Source: Streptomyces seoulensis (GTDB lineage Bacteria > Actinomycetota > Actinomycetes > Streptomycetales > Streptomycetaceae). Taken from it: a DNA stretch of 64,000 nucleotides. The DNA lies in NCBI GenBank assembly GCA_013364255.1, contig CP054936.1, forward strand, positions 7,396,353 to 7,460,352, given 5' to 3'. A program made the translations under genes and the position numbers. This document shows, piece after piece, positions 1 to 8,781 of the stretch (positions are counted from its first letter, which is position 1; each line of letters begins with the position of its first letter). The notes beneath the pieces were generated by a model. It ran no database searches. It saw nothing but the letters and a program-made list of their open reading frames with translations, and was not told the DNA's origin.

Positions 1-1
1 C

Positions 2-1003
2 TGGAGCCAGGGCCCCGTCCTCCTCCAGCAACTCGCCCTGTTGCCGGAGGAGTTGCCCGCACACGACTCCGCCGACTACCTCCATCTGCTGATCGAGGGC
101 TGCAAACTGGCGATGGCCGACCGGGAGGCGTGGTACGGCGACGCCGCCGAAGTGCCGCTGGCCGACCTGCTGTCGGCCGAGTACAACGCCGAACGACGCC
201 GGCTGATCGGCGAGCGCGCCGCCCTGGAGCTGCGGCCGGGCAGCCCCGGCGGACGGACGCCACGGCTCGGCGCGCACGCCCGCCGCGCCGCCGCACACGG
301 GGCGGAGCCCACCGGCCCGGGCGTCGGCGAGCCCACCGTCGCCAAGCCGCCCACCTCCCCGGTGCCGGGCGAGCCGGTGGTCGCCGGCGACGGCGGCACC
401 CGCGGCGACACCTGCCACCTCGACGTCGTCGACCGCTGGGGCAACATGGTCGCCGCCACACCCAGCGGGGGCTGGCTCCAGTCCAACCCCGTCGTGCCCG
501 AACTCGGCTTCCCCCTCGGCACCCGGCTCCAGATGGCCTGGCCGGCCGAGGGCCTGCCCAACTCGCTCACACCCGGCCGCCGTCCGCGCACCACCCTCAG
601 CCCGTCGATCGCCCTGCGCGACGGCGTGCCCGTCCTCGCCTTCGGCACACCCGGCGGCGACCAGCAGGACCAGTGGCAGCTGCACTTCCTGCTGGCCCTC
701 ACCCGGCGCCCGGCCGTCCGCGGCGGGCTCGACCTCCAGGGCGCCGTCGACGCCCCGAACTGGCACACCGACGGCATCGTCGGATCCTTCTACCCGCGCG
801 GCATGCTCCCGGGCAGCGTCACCGTCGAATCCCGCACCGACCCCGCGACCGTCGCCGAACTGCGCCGCCGCGGCCACCGGGTGACCGTCGGCGGCCCCTG
901 GTCGGAGGGCCGGCTGTGCGCGGTCGCCCGGGACCCGCTGACCGGCATCCTGTCGGCGGCGGCCAACCCGCGCGGCATGCAGGGCTACGCCGTCGGCCGC
1001 TGA
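2..1003 (+). CDS. gamma-glutamyltransferase family protein, 5'-truncated by window edge
   Basis: The frame is open from the first bases of the window, so this is the C-terminal part of a longer gene. The visible 333 residues contain the Ntn-hydrolase junction of gamma-glutamyltranspeptidases: an Arg-Gly-Asp-Thr-Cys-His-Leu segment, whose Thr (codon 410-412) would become the N-terminal nucleophile of the small subunit after self-cleavage, followed by a VDRWGN segment. Further on come the typical RPRTTLSPSI and FGTPGGDQQ blocks of the small subunit. Family members hydrolyse or transfer gamma-glutamyl groups or act as acylases; the substrate cannot be read here. The linker before the cleavage site is rich in Pro, Gly and Thr. 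The N-terminal large subunit and start codon lie outside the window. The family is secure, the specific function is not. Confidence 0.85.
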   Translation, partial: WSQGPVLLQQLALLPEELPAHDSADYLHLLIEGCKLAMADREAWYGDAAEVPLADLLSAEYNAERRRLIGERAALELRPGSPGGRTPRLGAHARRAAAHGAEPTGPGVGEPTVAKPPTSPVPGEPVVAGDGGTRGDTCHLDVVDRWGNMVAATPSGGWLQSNPVVPELGFPLGTRLQMAWPAEGLPNSLTPGRRPRTTLSPSIALRDGVPVLAFGTPGGDQQDQWQLHFLLALTRRPAVRGGLDLQGAVDAPNWHTDGIVGSFYPRGMLPGSVTVESRTDPATVAELRRRGHRVTVGGPWSEGRLCAVARDPLTGILSAAANPRGMQGYAVGR

Positions 1004-1135
1004 ACGGGGAACATGAAGGCACCCCCCGGGTGTGCCGCGCGGCGGCCGCCGCCCGGCACCGGGTGTTCACGCCGATTCCATCCGGGGTGCACCCGGGCGG
1101 CGGGCGTTGTCACAGGTCCGTGCTCTCATGGAGGC

Positions 1136-2008
1136 ATGATCGAAGAGACGGAAACCATCGAAGAGTTTCTCGTGCGCCACTCGGCCGACGTGGAGGAGGC
1201 GGTCCGAGCGGCCGCCGCGGCCGAGATCATGCCCCGCTTCTGCCGCCTCGCCGAGCACGAGGTCGACCAGAAGTCCGGCCCGCACGACCTGGTGACGGAC
1301 GCCGACCGGCTGGCCGAGCGCTACCTCACCGACACGCTCGGCGCGCTGCTGCCCGGCTCGGTCGTGGTCGGCGAGGAGGCGGTGCACGCCGACCCCGCGG
1401 TCTACGACGCGCTGCACGGCGACGCCCCGGTCTGGATCGTCGACCCCGTCGACGGCACCCGGCAGTTCGTGCACGGCGACCCCGGCTTCTGCACCCTGGT
1501 CGCCCTCGCCCGCGGCGGCGTCCTGCTGGGCTCCTGGACCTACGCCCCCGCGCTCGACCTGATCGCCACCGCCGTACGCGGCCGGGGCGCCCTGCTCGGC
1601 GGGCGGCCGCTGCGCTCCGGCACACCCGACGCCGGCCGCGCCCTGCGGGTGGCCCACTCACACCCGGACTACACCACGGACGCACAGAAGCGCGGCCTGC
1701 TCGGCCTGTACCGGGACGGCGTCGAGCCCCGCGCCTGCGGCTCGGCCGGCCTGGAGTACCTCGCCGTCGCCCGGGGCGAGTTGGACGCCACCGCCTTCAG
1801 CTGGGAGGCCGCCTGGGACCACGCGGCGGGCCTGCTCCTGGTCGAGGAGGCGGGCGGTGCCCACCTGACCGGGGCCGGCGCCCCCTTCCGCGTCACCGGC
1901 GGCAACACCCTCCCCTTCACCGCCGCCCGCGACCGGGCGACGGCCCGACGCGTCATCGGCCTCCTGACCGAACCGGCGGCGCCGGGGGAGGTCCACGCGG
2001 CAGGATGA
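1136..2008 (+). CDS. inositol monophosphatase family phosphatase
   Basis: A 290-residue Mg2+-dependent phosphatase of the IMPase/FBPase-like superfamily. The metal-site motifs are present: GEEAV (second-shell Glu), DPVDGTRQF (the DPxDGT signature) and, near the C-terminus, WDHAAG with the catalytic Asp. The length matches single-domain IMPases. In actinomycetes relatives act on inositol phosphates, fructose-1,6-bisphosphate or histidinol phosphate (HisN); the sequence alone does not choose. The frame stays open upstream to 1013, but the upstream residues are Pro/Arg-rich and unlike the family, so I start at the ATG whose product begins MIEETETIEEF. It lies 132 bp after the GGT-like gene on the same strand and could be read with it. 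Confidence 0.85.
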   Translation: MIEETETIEEFLVRHSADVEEAVRAAAAAEIMPRFCRLAEHEVDQKSGPHDLVTDADRLAERYLTDTLGALLPGSVVVGEEAVHADPAVYDALHGDAPVWIVDPVDGTRQFVHGDPGFCTLVALARGGVLLGSWTYAPALDLIATAVRGRGALLGGRPLRSGTPDAGRALRVAHSHPDYTTDAQKRGLLGLYRDGVEPRACGSAGLEYLAVARGELDATAFSWEAAWDHAAGLLLVEEAGGAHLTGAGAPFRVTGGNTLPFTAARDRATARRVIGLLTEPAAPGEVHAAG

Positions 2009-2209
2009 GGGCCCCCGGCGCCGAGCCACGAGCCCCCGCCCCGCCACCGGCACCGCCGAGGCGAGGGCAGGGGAAGCCGCCCCCCGCACCGCCCGGAGGG
2101 CTGGATGCCCCCGGGCCGGTCGCGCGGCATATCCTGAAGCCCAGTGGCCATCGGCTGACGAAGCCGAAGAAGCCGGCGAAGCCGACGAAGGGGTCCCGAG
2201 GTGGCGTCG

Positions 2210-3619
2210 ATGCTCGATGCGGTCGTGGTGGGTGCGGGACCGAACGGACTGACCGCCGCCGTGGAACTGGCCCGGCGCGGATTCTCCGTGGCCGTCTTCG
2301 AAGCCCGCGGCACCGTCGGCGGCGGCGCCCGCACCGAGGAACTCACCCTCCCCGGCTTCCGCCACGACCCGTGCTCCGCCGCCCACCCCCTCGGCGTCAA
2401 CTCGCCCGCCTTCCGCGCCCTGCCCCTGGAACGCCACGGCCTGGAGTGGCTCCACCCCGAGCTGCCCATGGCGCACCCCTTCCCGGACGGCACCGCCGCG
2501 GTCCTGGCCCGCTCCGTCGCCGAGACGGCGGCCTCCTTCGGACCGCGCGACGCGGGCGCCTACCGCAGACTGGTCGCACCGTTCCTGCCCCGCTGGGACA
2601 CCCTGGCGCGCGACTTCATGTCCCTGCCGCTGACCGCCCTGCCGCGCGACCCGGTCACCCTCGCCCGCTTCGGCCTCACCGGCCTGCCGCCCTCCACCTG
2701 GCTGATGCGCCGCTTCCGCGACGAGCGCGCCAAGGCCCTCTTCGCCGGCCTGGTCGCCCACGTCATGGCCCCGCTGAACGGCCTCGCCACCGGCGCCATC
2801 GGCCTGGTCTTCGCGCTGGCCGCGCACGCCCGCGGCTGGCCGGTGGCCCGCGGCGGCTCGCAGGCCGTCTCGGACGCCCTGACGGGATACCTGAAGGAAC
2901 TCGGCGGCGCCGTCCACACCGACTACGAGGTCAAACGCCTCGACGACCTGCCGCCCGCCCGGGCGTACGTCTTCGACACCTCGCCCACCGCCCTGGCCCG
3001 CATCGCCGGCCTCGGCCGCGCCTACGAGGGCTACCGCTACGGCCCCGGCGTCTTCAAGATCGACTACGCGCTGGACGGCCCCGTCCCGTGGACCGCCGAG
3101 GCCCCCCGCGTCGCCGGCACCGTGCAGATCGGCGCCGACAGCGCGGAGATCGGCGCCGCCCTGAACGCCGCCTCCCGCGAGGGCCGCGCCCCCGAACGGC
3201 CCTTCCTCATCACGGTCCAGCCCAGCGTCGTCGACCCCACCCGGGCCCCGGCCGGCAAACACGTCCTCTGGGCGTACGGCCACGTCCCCAACGGCTGGAG
3301 CGGCGACCTCACCGACGCGATCGAACGCCAACTGGAGCGCTTCGCCCCCGGCTTCCGCGACCGCGTCCTCGCCCGCGCCACCGCGGGGCCGCCCCAACTC
3401 GCCGCCCGCAACGCCAACTACGTCGGCGGCGACATCGCCACCGGCTCGGCCGCGGGACTCCGGCTCCTGCTGCGCCCCCGGCCCACCCTGTTCCCGTACC
3501 ACACCCAGCACCCGGCCGTCTTCCTCTGCTCCTCGGCCACCCCGCCGGGCCCCGGAGTGCACGGCATGTCGGGACACAACGCGGCCAAGGCCGTCTGGCG
3601 GAGACTGAGACAGACATGA
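2210..3619 (+). CDS. phytoene dehydrogenase-like FAD-dependent oxidoreductase
   Basis: A 469-residue flavoprotein of the CrtI/amine-oxidase superfamily. The N-terminus holds the FAD dinucleotide fold VVVGAGPNGLTAA, followed by the ARGTVGGGARTEE segment typical of phytoene-desaturase-like proteins. The C-terminus has the second FAD-contact segment GPGVHGMSGHNAAK. No carotenoid genes are adjacent, so a role in carotenoid desaturation is not supported; related proteins of unknown substrate are common in actinomycetes. A GTG at 2201 is in frame, but GAGG lies 8 nt before the ATG at 2210, so the shorter start is preferred. Only 7 nt separate its stop from the macrodomain gene, so the two are probably co-transcribed. 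Confidence 0.85.
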   Translation: MLDAVVVGAGPNGLTAAVELARRGFSVAVFEARGTVGGGARTEELTLPGFRHDPCSAAHPLGVNSPAFRALPLERHGLEWLHPELPMAHPFPDGTAAVLARSVAETAASFGPRDAGAYRRLVAPFLPRWDTLARDFMSLPLTALPRDPVTLARFGLTGLPPSTWLMRRFRDERAKALFAGLVAHVMAPLNGLATGAIGLVFALAAHARGWPVARGGSQAVSDALTGYLKELGGAVHTDYEVKRLDDLPPARAYVFDTSPTALARIAGLGRAYEGYRYGPGVFKIDYALDGPVPWTAEAPRVAGTVQIGADSAEIGAALNAASREGRAPERPFLITVQPSVVDPTRAPAGKHVLWAYGHVPNGWSGDLTDAIERQLERFAPGFRDRVLARATAGPPQLAARNANYVGGDIATGSAAGLRLLLRPRPTLFPYHTQHPAVFLCSSATPPGPGVHGMSGHNAAKAVWRRLRQT

Positions 3620-3626
3620 GGCAGAC

Positions 3627-4139
3627 ATGAGCGCCGCCATCACCCTCGTCCGCGGCGACATCACCCGCCAGCGCGTCGACGCCCTCGTCAACGCCGCCAA
3701 CTCCTCCCTGCTCGGCGGGGGAGGGGTGGACGGCGCGATCCACCGCCGCGGCGGCCCCGCGATCCTCACCGAGTGCCGTGCCCTGCGCGCGTCCCACTAC
3801 GGCCGCGGCCTGCCCACCGGCGAGGCCGTCGCCACCACCGCGGGCGCACTGGACGCCCGCTGGGTGATCCACACCGTCGGCCCGGTCTGGTCGGCCGGCG
3901 AGGACCGTTCGCACCTGCTGGTCTCCTGCCACCGCGCGTCGCTGCGGGTCGCCGACGAACTCGGCGCCCGCACGGTCGCCTTCCCGGCGATCTCCACCGG
4001 CGTCTACCGCTGGCCCCTGGACGACGCCGCCCGCATCGCGCTGCGGACCGTACGGGAGACCGAGACCGCCGTCGAGGAGATCCGCTTCGTCCTGTTCGAC
4101 GAGCCGGCGTACCAGGCGTTCGCCGCGCGGCTGGGGTGA
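3627..4139 (+). CDS. macrodomain protein (O-acetyl-ADP-ribose deacetylase type)
   Basis: A 170-residue single macrodomain. The N-terminal segment has the ADP-ribose-binding signatures of the MacroD/YmdB class: a GDIT motif, the VNAANSSLLGGGGVDGAI loop and, later, FPAISTGVYRWP. Enzymes of this class hydrolyse O-acetyl-ADP-ribose or remove mono-ADP-ribose from Asp/Glu of proteins; the Asn of VNAANS and the glycine loop needed for this are kept. A GAGG placed 5 nt before the ATG overlaps the end of the upstream FAD gene, indicating translational coupling. No ADP-ribosyltransferase or sirtuin gene is visible nearby, so the target is unknown. Confidence 0.9.
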   Translation: MSAAITLVRGDITRQRVDALVNAANSSLLGGGGVDGAIHRRGGPAILTECRALRASHYGRGLPTGEAVATTAGALDARWVIHTVGPVWSAGEDRSHLLVSCHRASLRVADELGARTVAFPAISTGVYRWPLDDAARIALRTVRETETAVEEIRFVLFDEPAYQAFAARLG

Positions 4140-4218
4140 GCGGGACAGCCGCAGGCCACCGGACGTCCATGTCGGATTCCCGCCAGCCCCGCGGCGCCTC
4201 GTGCCCGATGCTGGAGCC

Positions 4219-5730
4219 ATGCAGAACGGGATGCACACCGACCGGGACCGCTGCGTACGCGCCGTCCGGTCCAAGGACGCCCGCTTCGACGGCTGGTTCT
4301 TCACCGCCGTCCTGACCACCGGCATCTACTGCCGGCCGAGCTGCCCCGTGGTGCCGCCCAAGCCGGAGAACATGGTCTTCCACCCGAGCGCCGCCGCCTG
4401 CCAGCAGGCCGGGTTCCGGGCCTGCAAACGCTGCCGGCCCGACACCAGCCCCGGCTCCCCGGAGTGGAACCGGCGCGCCGACCTCGTGGCCCGCGCCATG
4501 CGGCTGATCGCCGACGGCGTCGTGGACCGCGACGGCGTCCCCGGCCTCGCCGCCCGCCTCGGCTACAGCACCCGCCAGATCGAACGGCAGCTGCTGGCCG
4601 AACTCGGCGCCGGACCCCTCGCGCTGGCCCGCGCCCAGCGCGCCCAGACCGCCCGGCTGCTGATCGAGACCACCCGCCTGCCGATGGCGGAGATCGCCTT
4701 CGCCGCCGGGTTCGCCTCCATCCGCGCCTTCAACGACACCGTGCGAGAGGTGTTCGCGCTGTCACCCGGCGAACTGCGCACCCGCGCCCCCGAGCCCACC
4801 ACCCCCCGGACCACCGCCCCCGGCCGGACCCGCGCGGCCACCCCCGGCACCCTCACCCTGCGCCTCCCCTTCCGCGCCCCGCTCAACCCGGACAACCTCT
4901 TCGGCCACCTCGCGGCGACCGCGGTGCCCGGCGTCGAGGAGTGGCGCGACGGGGCGTACCGGCGCACGCTGCGCCTGCCGCACGGACCCGGCGTCGCCGC
5001 GCTCACCCCGAAACCGGACCACGTGGCCTGCCGGCTCACCCTGGCCGACCTGCGCGACCTGCCCGTGGCCATCAGCCGCTGCCGGCGCCTGCTCGACCTG
5101 GACGCCGACCCGGTCGCCGTCGACGACCAGCTGCGCACCGACCCGGTCCTTGCCCCGCTCATCGACAAGGCCCCGGGCCGGCGGGTGCCGCGCACGGTGG
5201 ACGGGGCCGAGTTCGCCGTACGGGCCGTCCTGGGCCAGCAGGTCTCCACCGCCGCCGCCCGCACCCACGCGGCCCGCCTGGTCACCGCCCACGGCGAACC
5301 GGTCGACGACCCCGAGGGCGGCCTCACCCACCTCTTCCCCGCCCCCGAGGCACTGGCCGCGCTCGACCCGGCGGCACTGGCGATGCCCCGCACCCGCCGC
5401 ACCACGTTCACCACCCTGGTGCGCGAACTCGCCGAGGGCGGCCTCCACCTGGGCGTGGAGAGCGACTGGCGGGAGACCCGCTCCCGGCTGCTGGCCCTGC
5501 CCGGCTTCGGCCCCTGGACGGTCGACGTCATCGCCATGCGCGCCCTCGGCGACCCCGACGCCTTCCTCCCCACCGACCTCGGCATCCGGCGCGCCGCCGC
5601 CGGACTGGGCCTGCCCGCCACACCCGCCGCCCTCACCGCCCGCGCGACGGCCTGGCAGCCCTGGCGCGCCTACGCCGTGCAGTACCTGTGGGCCACCGAC
5701 AGCCACCCGATCAACTTCCTGCCCGTCTGA
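4219..5730 (+). CDS. alkA: Ada zinc domain - AraC HTH - AlkA DNA-3-methyladenine glycosylase fusion
   Basis: A three-part alkylation-repair protein of about 503 residues. Residues 1-80 are the Ada N-domain with four zinc-coordinating cysteines C38, C42, C69 and C72 (YCRPSC and CKRCRPD); C38 is the position that takes methyl groups from phosphotriesters in E. coli Ada. Residues about 90-190 are an AraC-type helix-turn-helix. Residues about 210-500 are AlkA: a helix-hairpin-helix LPGFGPWT followed by the catalytic Asp (D453) in FLPTDLGIRR. Such fusions act both as a methylation-switched activator and as a base-excision glycosylase. The start is ambiguous: GTG 4201, ATG 4219 and ATG 4231 are all in frame; homologs I recall begin MHTD/MHED, which would favour 4231. 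Ogt follows 22 nt downstream. Confidence 0.9.
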   Translation: MQNGMHTDRDRCVRAVRSKDARFDGWFFTAVLTTGIYCRPSCPVVPPKPENMVFHPSAAACQQAGFRACKRCRPDTSPGSPEWNRRADLVARAMRLIADGVVDRDGVPGLAARLGYSTRQIERQLLAELGAGPLALARAQRAQTARLLIETTRLPMAEIAFAAGFASIRAFNDTVREVFALSPGELRTRAPEPTTPRTTAPGRTRAATPGTLTLRLPFRAPLNPDNLFGHLAATAVPGVEEWRDGAYRRTLRLPHGPGVAALTPKPDHVACRLTLADLRDLPVAISRCRRLLDLDADPVAVDDQLRTDPVLAPLIDKAPGRRVPRTVDGAEFAVRAVLGQQVSTAAARTHAARLVTAHGEPVDDPEGGLTHLFPAPEALAALDPAALAMPRTRRTTFTTLVRELAEGGLHLGVESDWRETRSRLLALPGFGPWTVDVIAMRALGDPDAFLPTDLGIRRAAAGLGLPATPAALTARATAWQPWRAYAVQYLWATDSHPINFLPV

Positions 5731-5752
5731 CTGCCCGTCCGAGGGACGCACC

Positions 5753-6244
5753 ATGAAACAGCACACCGTCATCGACAGCCCCTACGGCCCGCTCACCCTC
5801 GTCGCCGACGACGGCGTCCTGTGCGGCCTCTACATGACCGACCAGCGCCACCGGCCCCCGCGGGAGACGTTCGGCGAAAGCGCCGGCACGGCCGCCTTCC
5901 GGGCGGCTCAGGAGCAGCTGGCGTCCTACTTCGCGGGGGAGTTGACGGAGTTCACCCTCGAACTGAGCCTGGCCGGTACCCCGTTCCAGCGCCGCGTGTG
6001 GGACGCGCTGCGCCGCATCCCCTACGGCGAGACCCGCTCGTACGGCCAACTGGCCACCGCCCTCGGCGCGCCGGGCGCCTCCCGCGCCGTCGGCCTCGCC
6101 AACGGCCGCAACCCCGTGGGCATCATCGTCCCCTGCCACCGCGTGGTCGGTGCCGACGGCAGCCTGACCGGCTACGGCGGCGGACTGCCCCGCAAGAAGC
6201 GCCTCCTGGACTTCGAGACCGGCTCGGCGCTCTTCGACGTCTAG
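5753..6244 (+). CDS. ogt: methylated-DNA--protein-cysteine S-methyltransferase
   Basis: A 163-residue O6-alkylguanine-DNA alkyltransferase that directly reverses O6-methylguanine by suicidal transfer to cysteine. The active-site motif PCHR is present with nucleophile C128 (IIVPCHRVVG), preceded by the helix-turn-helix segment with the Arg finger (SRAVGLANGRNP). The length fits the Ogt class, without the Ada N-domain. It sits 22 nt after the Ada/AlkA fusion and is almost certainly in the same operon, so the pair splits the functions of E. coli Ada, AlkA and Ogt between two proteins. A GAGGGAC stretch lies just upstream of the ATG. Confidence 0.95.
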   Translation: MKQHTVIDSPYGPLTLVADDGVLCGLYMTDQRHRPPRETFGESAGTAAFRAAQEQLASYFAGELTEFTLELSLAGTPFQRRVWDALRRIPYGETRSYGQLATALGAPGASRAVGLANGRNPVGIIVPCHRVVGADGSLTGYGGGLPRKKRLLDFETGSALFDV

Positions 6245-6301
6245 CACCGGCAGCCGGGGCGGCCGGGGCAGCCGGGGGAGCCGGGGAAGGGGGCGACGGC
6301 G

Positions 6302-6733
6302 CTACCGGCCGCCGGGCGCCGCCGTGTGGAACCTGCTCAGCGCCCAGACGATGACCAGGTCGAGGACCATCACGACGATGGACCACACCGGGTAGTACGG
6401 GATGAACATGAACTGGGTGATCAGGCTGACGCCCGCCACCGCGATGCCGGCCCCGCGGCCCCAGCTCCGGCCGGCCAGGATGCCCATGCCGGCGACGACC
6501 AGCGCCAGCCCGATCGCGAGGTGCAGCCAGCCCCACGCGGTCAGGTCGAACCGGTACACGTATCCGGGCGGCGAGAACAGGGTGTCCTGGGCGATGCCGG
6601 TGACGCCCAGGAGGATGCTGAGCGGACCGCTCAGCATGAGCGCCGCCCCGGCGAACAGGGACGCGCTGTCGGTGCTCGCGCCGCGGCCGGGCCCGCCCTG
6701 CCCCGGCCGGACCTTGCCGGATGTCGTTGCCAT
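6302..6733 (-). CDS. small four-helix membrane protein (DUF7144-like)
   Basis: A 143-residue hydrophobic protein. After a Gly/Ser-rich N-terminus of about 22 residues there are four likely transmembrane helices (beginning ASLFAGAALML, LTAWGWLHLAIG, GAGIAVAGVSLI and SIVVMVLDLVIV). The pattern, with the WGWLHL motif after helix 1, matches the DUF7144 family of actinobacterial membrane proteins, whose function is unknown. An AGGAAGG ribosome site lies 8 nt before the ATG. It faces the ogt gene tail to tail with a 57-nt gap. The family name is from memory; topology is inferred from hydrophobicity read by eye. Confidence 0.75.
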   Translation of the reverse strand: MATTSGKVRPGQGGPGRGASTDSASLFAGAALMLSGPLSILLGVTGIAQDTLFSPPGYVYRFDLTAWGWLHLAIGLALVVAGMGILAGRSWGRGAGIAVAGVSLITQFMFIPYYPVWSIVVMVLDLVIVWALSRFHTAAPGGR

Positions 6734-6889
6734 GGCATTCGCCTTCCTGTCCTGCGCGGTCGCCGTGGCACACGGCTTCGCGCGAGGCGAACCACGCTCC
6801 CCTGCCAGCCTGACCGCGATCCCCCGGCGCCGCGACCGGAGTCCCGCGGCGCCGGGGATCAGGGGCGGGGCGGCACCCCGGGCGGTGGG

Positions 6890-7390
6890 TCAGCCGGCCC
6901 GGTGGCCGTTCTCCAGCTCCGCCGTGCTCGTGCCCCCGTCGAGCACCTCCAGGGCGGCCAGGACGCGGCGGCCGGTGGCGCCCGGCAGATGCGCGACCAG
7001 TTCGTCGCGGCCGACCAGACGCCAGGACAGCAGCTCCTCCTCCTGCAGCCGGATCGCCTTCAGCTCCTCGTCGGCCAGCACACCGCCGTCGAAGAGGTAC
7101 GCCACCAGCGGCGGCCGGTCGGCGCCGGGCACCCAGTCGACCGCGAGCAGCCGGCCCAGCGCGCGGTCCAGGCCGATCTCCTCCAGGGTCTCGCGGCGCG
7201 CGCCCTGGCGCGGGCTCTCGCCCGTGTCGGACTCGATGGTGCCGCCCGGCAGCGCCCACCCCTCCCGGTAGTTCGGTTCGACCAGCAGCACCCGCCCCTG
7301 CGCGTCGCGGAAGAGGGCCGCGGCGGCGGCGAGGACACGGGGCAGCCCCGCGATGTACGTGGCGTAGTCGGGGACGTCTGGAGTGCTCAT
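6890..7390 (-). CDS. Nudix hydrolase
   Basis: A 166-residue Nudix-fold hydrolase that would cleave a nucleoside diphosphate linked to another moiety. The second half of the Nudix box is canonical (GESPRQGARRETLEEIGL, with metal-ligand glutamates in RETLEE). The first half carries a two-residue insertion: GG-TIESDT-GE instead of the usual GG-four-residues-GE. The substrate cannot be inferred. The start ATG is preceded by TACCCT with a 6-nt gap on the minus strand, the spacing expected for a leaderless transcript. The preceding gene in the same direction is more than 1.5 kb away, so it is probably transcribed alone. Confidence 0.9.
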   Translation of the reverse strand: MSTPDVPDYATYIAGLPRVLAAAAALFRDAQGRVLLVEPNYREGWALPGGTIESDTGESPRQGARRETLEEIGLDRALGRLLAVDWVPGADRPPLVAYLFDGGVLADEELKAIRLQEEELLSWRLVGRDELVAHLPGATGRRVLAALEVLDGGTSTAELENGHRAG

Positions 7391-7396
7391 CCTGGA

Positions 7397-7402
7397 AGGG
7401 TA
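7397..7402 (-). promoter_or_regulatory. putative -10 element of a leaderless promoter for the Nudix gene
   Basis: TACCCT read on the minus strand, 6 nt before the ATG at 7390. Transcription would begin at or next to the start codon. No ribosome-binding sequence is present, which fits a leaderless mRNA. No convincing -35 was found. Confidence 0.4.
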
Positions 7403-7572
7403 TCCAGCCGTGTCCGTCTCCCACCTGCCCCACCCGGCCGGCCGGCCCGAGTCTCCGGCCAGGGCTTCTCAGGGTACGGGCGGGGCATGACGGCGGGGGC
7501 GGTCGCCGGTTATGGTCGCAGCGGCGCGACTGGCCCCGGTGTGCGGGGCCCGGAGAGCAAGGGGAACGCAAG

Positions 7573-8724
7573 GTGGCGGACGCTGCAGTGCACGGCACCC
7601 GTGGGGTGCTGATTGCCGCGGACAAGTTCAAGGGCTCGCTGACGGCCGTACAGGTCGCCGAGCGGGTGACGGCCGGGCTGCGCCGGGTCGTGCCGGGGCT
7701 GGAGGTGGAGGCGCTGCCGGTCGCCGACGGCGGTGACGGCACCGTGGACGCGGCGGTCGCGGCCGGGTTCGAGCGCCGCGAGGTACGGGTCGCCGGTCCC
7801 CTGGGCGAGGCGGTGACGGCCGCGTACGCGCTGCGCGGCGACACGGCGGTGGTGGAGATGGCCGAGGCCAGCGGGTTGCAGCGGCTGCCCGCCGGGGTCT
7901 TCGCGCCGCTCACCGCGTCGACGTACGGCTCCGGGGAGCTGCTGCGGGCCGCGCTGGACGCGGGCGCGCGGACGATCGTGTTCGGCGTCGGCGGCAGCGC
8001 GACCACCGACGGCGGCGCGGGCATGCTGGCGGCGCTGGGAGCGCGGTTCTGCACCGCGGCCGGAGAGCCGGTCGCGCCCGGCGGCGGCGGACTGGCCGAC
8101 CTCGCGAGCGTGGATCTGTCCGGGCTGGACGAGCGGCTCGCCTCGGTCGAGTTCGTGCTCGCCAGCGACGTGGACAACCCGCTGACCGGCCCGAAGGGCG
8201 CGCCCGCGGTCTACGGCCCGCAGAAGGGCGCCTCGCCCGAGGACGTGGCGGCGCTGGACGCGGCGCTCGCGCACTTCGCGAAGGTGCTGGAGGCGGCGAT
8301 CGGGCCGAAGGCGGCCGAGTACGCGGCCTCGCCGGGCGCCGGCGCGGCGGGCGGCATCGGGTACGGCGCGCTGATCCTCGGCGCGCGGTTCCGTGCCGGG
8401 ATCGAGGTCATGCTCGACGTGCTGGGCTTCGCGCCGGCGCTGGAGCGGGCCTCCCTGGTGATCACCGGGGAGGGGTCGCTGGACGAGCAGACGCTGCACG
8501 GCAAGGCCCCGGCCGGGGTGGCCGCGGCGGCGCGTGCGGCGGGGCGGGAGGTCGTCGCGGTGTGCGGGCGGCTGGCGCTGCCGGTGGAGGAGCTGGGGCG
8601 GGCGGGGATCCGGCGGGCGTATCCGCTGACGTCCGTCGAGCCGGACGTCGAGAAGTGCATCGCGGACGCGGGGCCGATCCTGGAGCGGGTCGCGGAGCAG
8701 ATCGCACGGGACTTTTTGAGCTGA
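7573..8724 (+). CDS. glycerate kinase
   Basis: A 383-residue member of the GarK/GlxK glycerate kinase family, which phosphorylates D-glycerate with ATP, feeding glyoxylate and serine-derived carbon into glycolysis. The N-terminal ADKFKGSLTA and VADGGDGTVDA blocks, the central GVGGSATTDGGAGML substrate loop and the C-terminal GEGSLDEQT motif are all family signatures. The length matches the family. The GTG start is chosen because AGGGGA lies upstream and the residues just after it align with homologs. The gene stands alone, ending before a 344-bp intergenic region with repeats and a terminator. Confidence 0.92.
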   Translation: MADAAVHGTRGVLIAADKFKGSLTAVQVAERVTAGLRRVVPGLEVEALPVADGGDGTVDAAVAAGFERREVRVAGPLGEAVTAAYALRGDTAVVEMAEASGLQRLPAGVFAPLTASTYGSGELLRAALDAGARTIVFGVGGSATTDGGAGMLAALGARFCTAAGEPVAPGGGGLADLASVDLSGLDERLASVEFVLASDVDNPLTGPKGAPAVYGPQKGASPEDVAALDAALAHFAKVLEAAIGPKAAEYAASPGAGAAGGIGYGALILGARFRAGIEVMLDVLGFAPALERASLVITGEGSLDEQTLHGKAPAGVAAAARAAGREVVAVCGRLALPVEELGRAGIRRAYPLTSVEPDVEKCIADAGPILERVAEQIARDFLS

Positions 8725-8781
8725 GCTGAGCGGGGCGGGCGGTGGGGGATGTCGCCCCCGCCGCCCCTACCCGTCCCGTCC

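Noticed and set aside
130..3630. A 1166-codon plus-strand open frame crossing three genes
   Set aside because: It is Arg/Pro/Ala-rich without domains and overlaps well-conserved genes in another frame; long empty frames are usual at this GC content.
1658..3769. 703-codon minus-strand frame antisense to the FAD gene
   Set aside because: Composition is the Gly/Val/Ala-rich pattern of an antisense shadow, with no recognisable domain.
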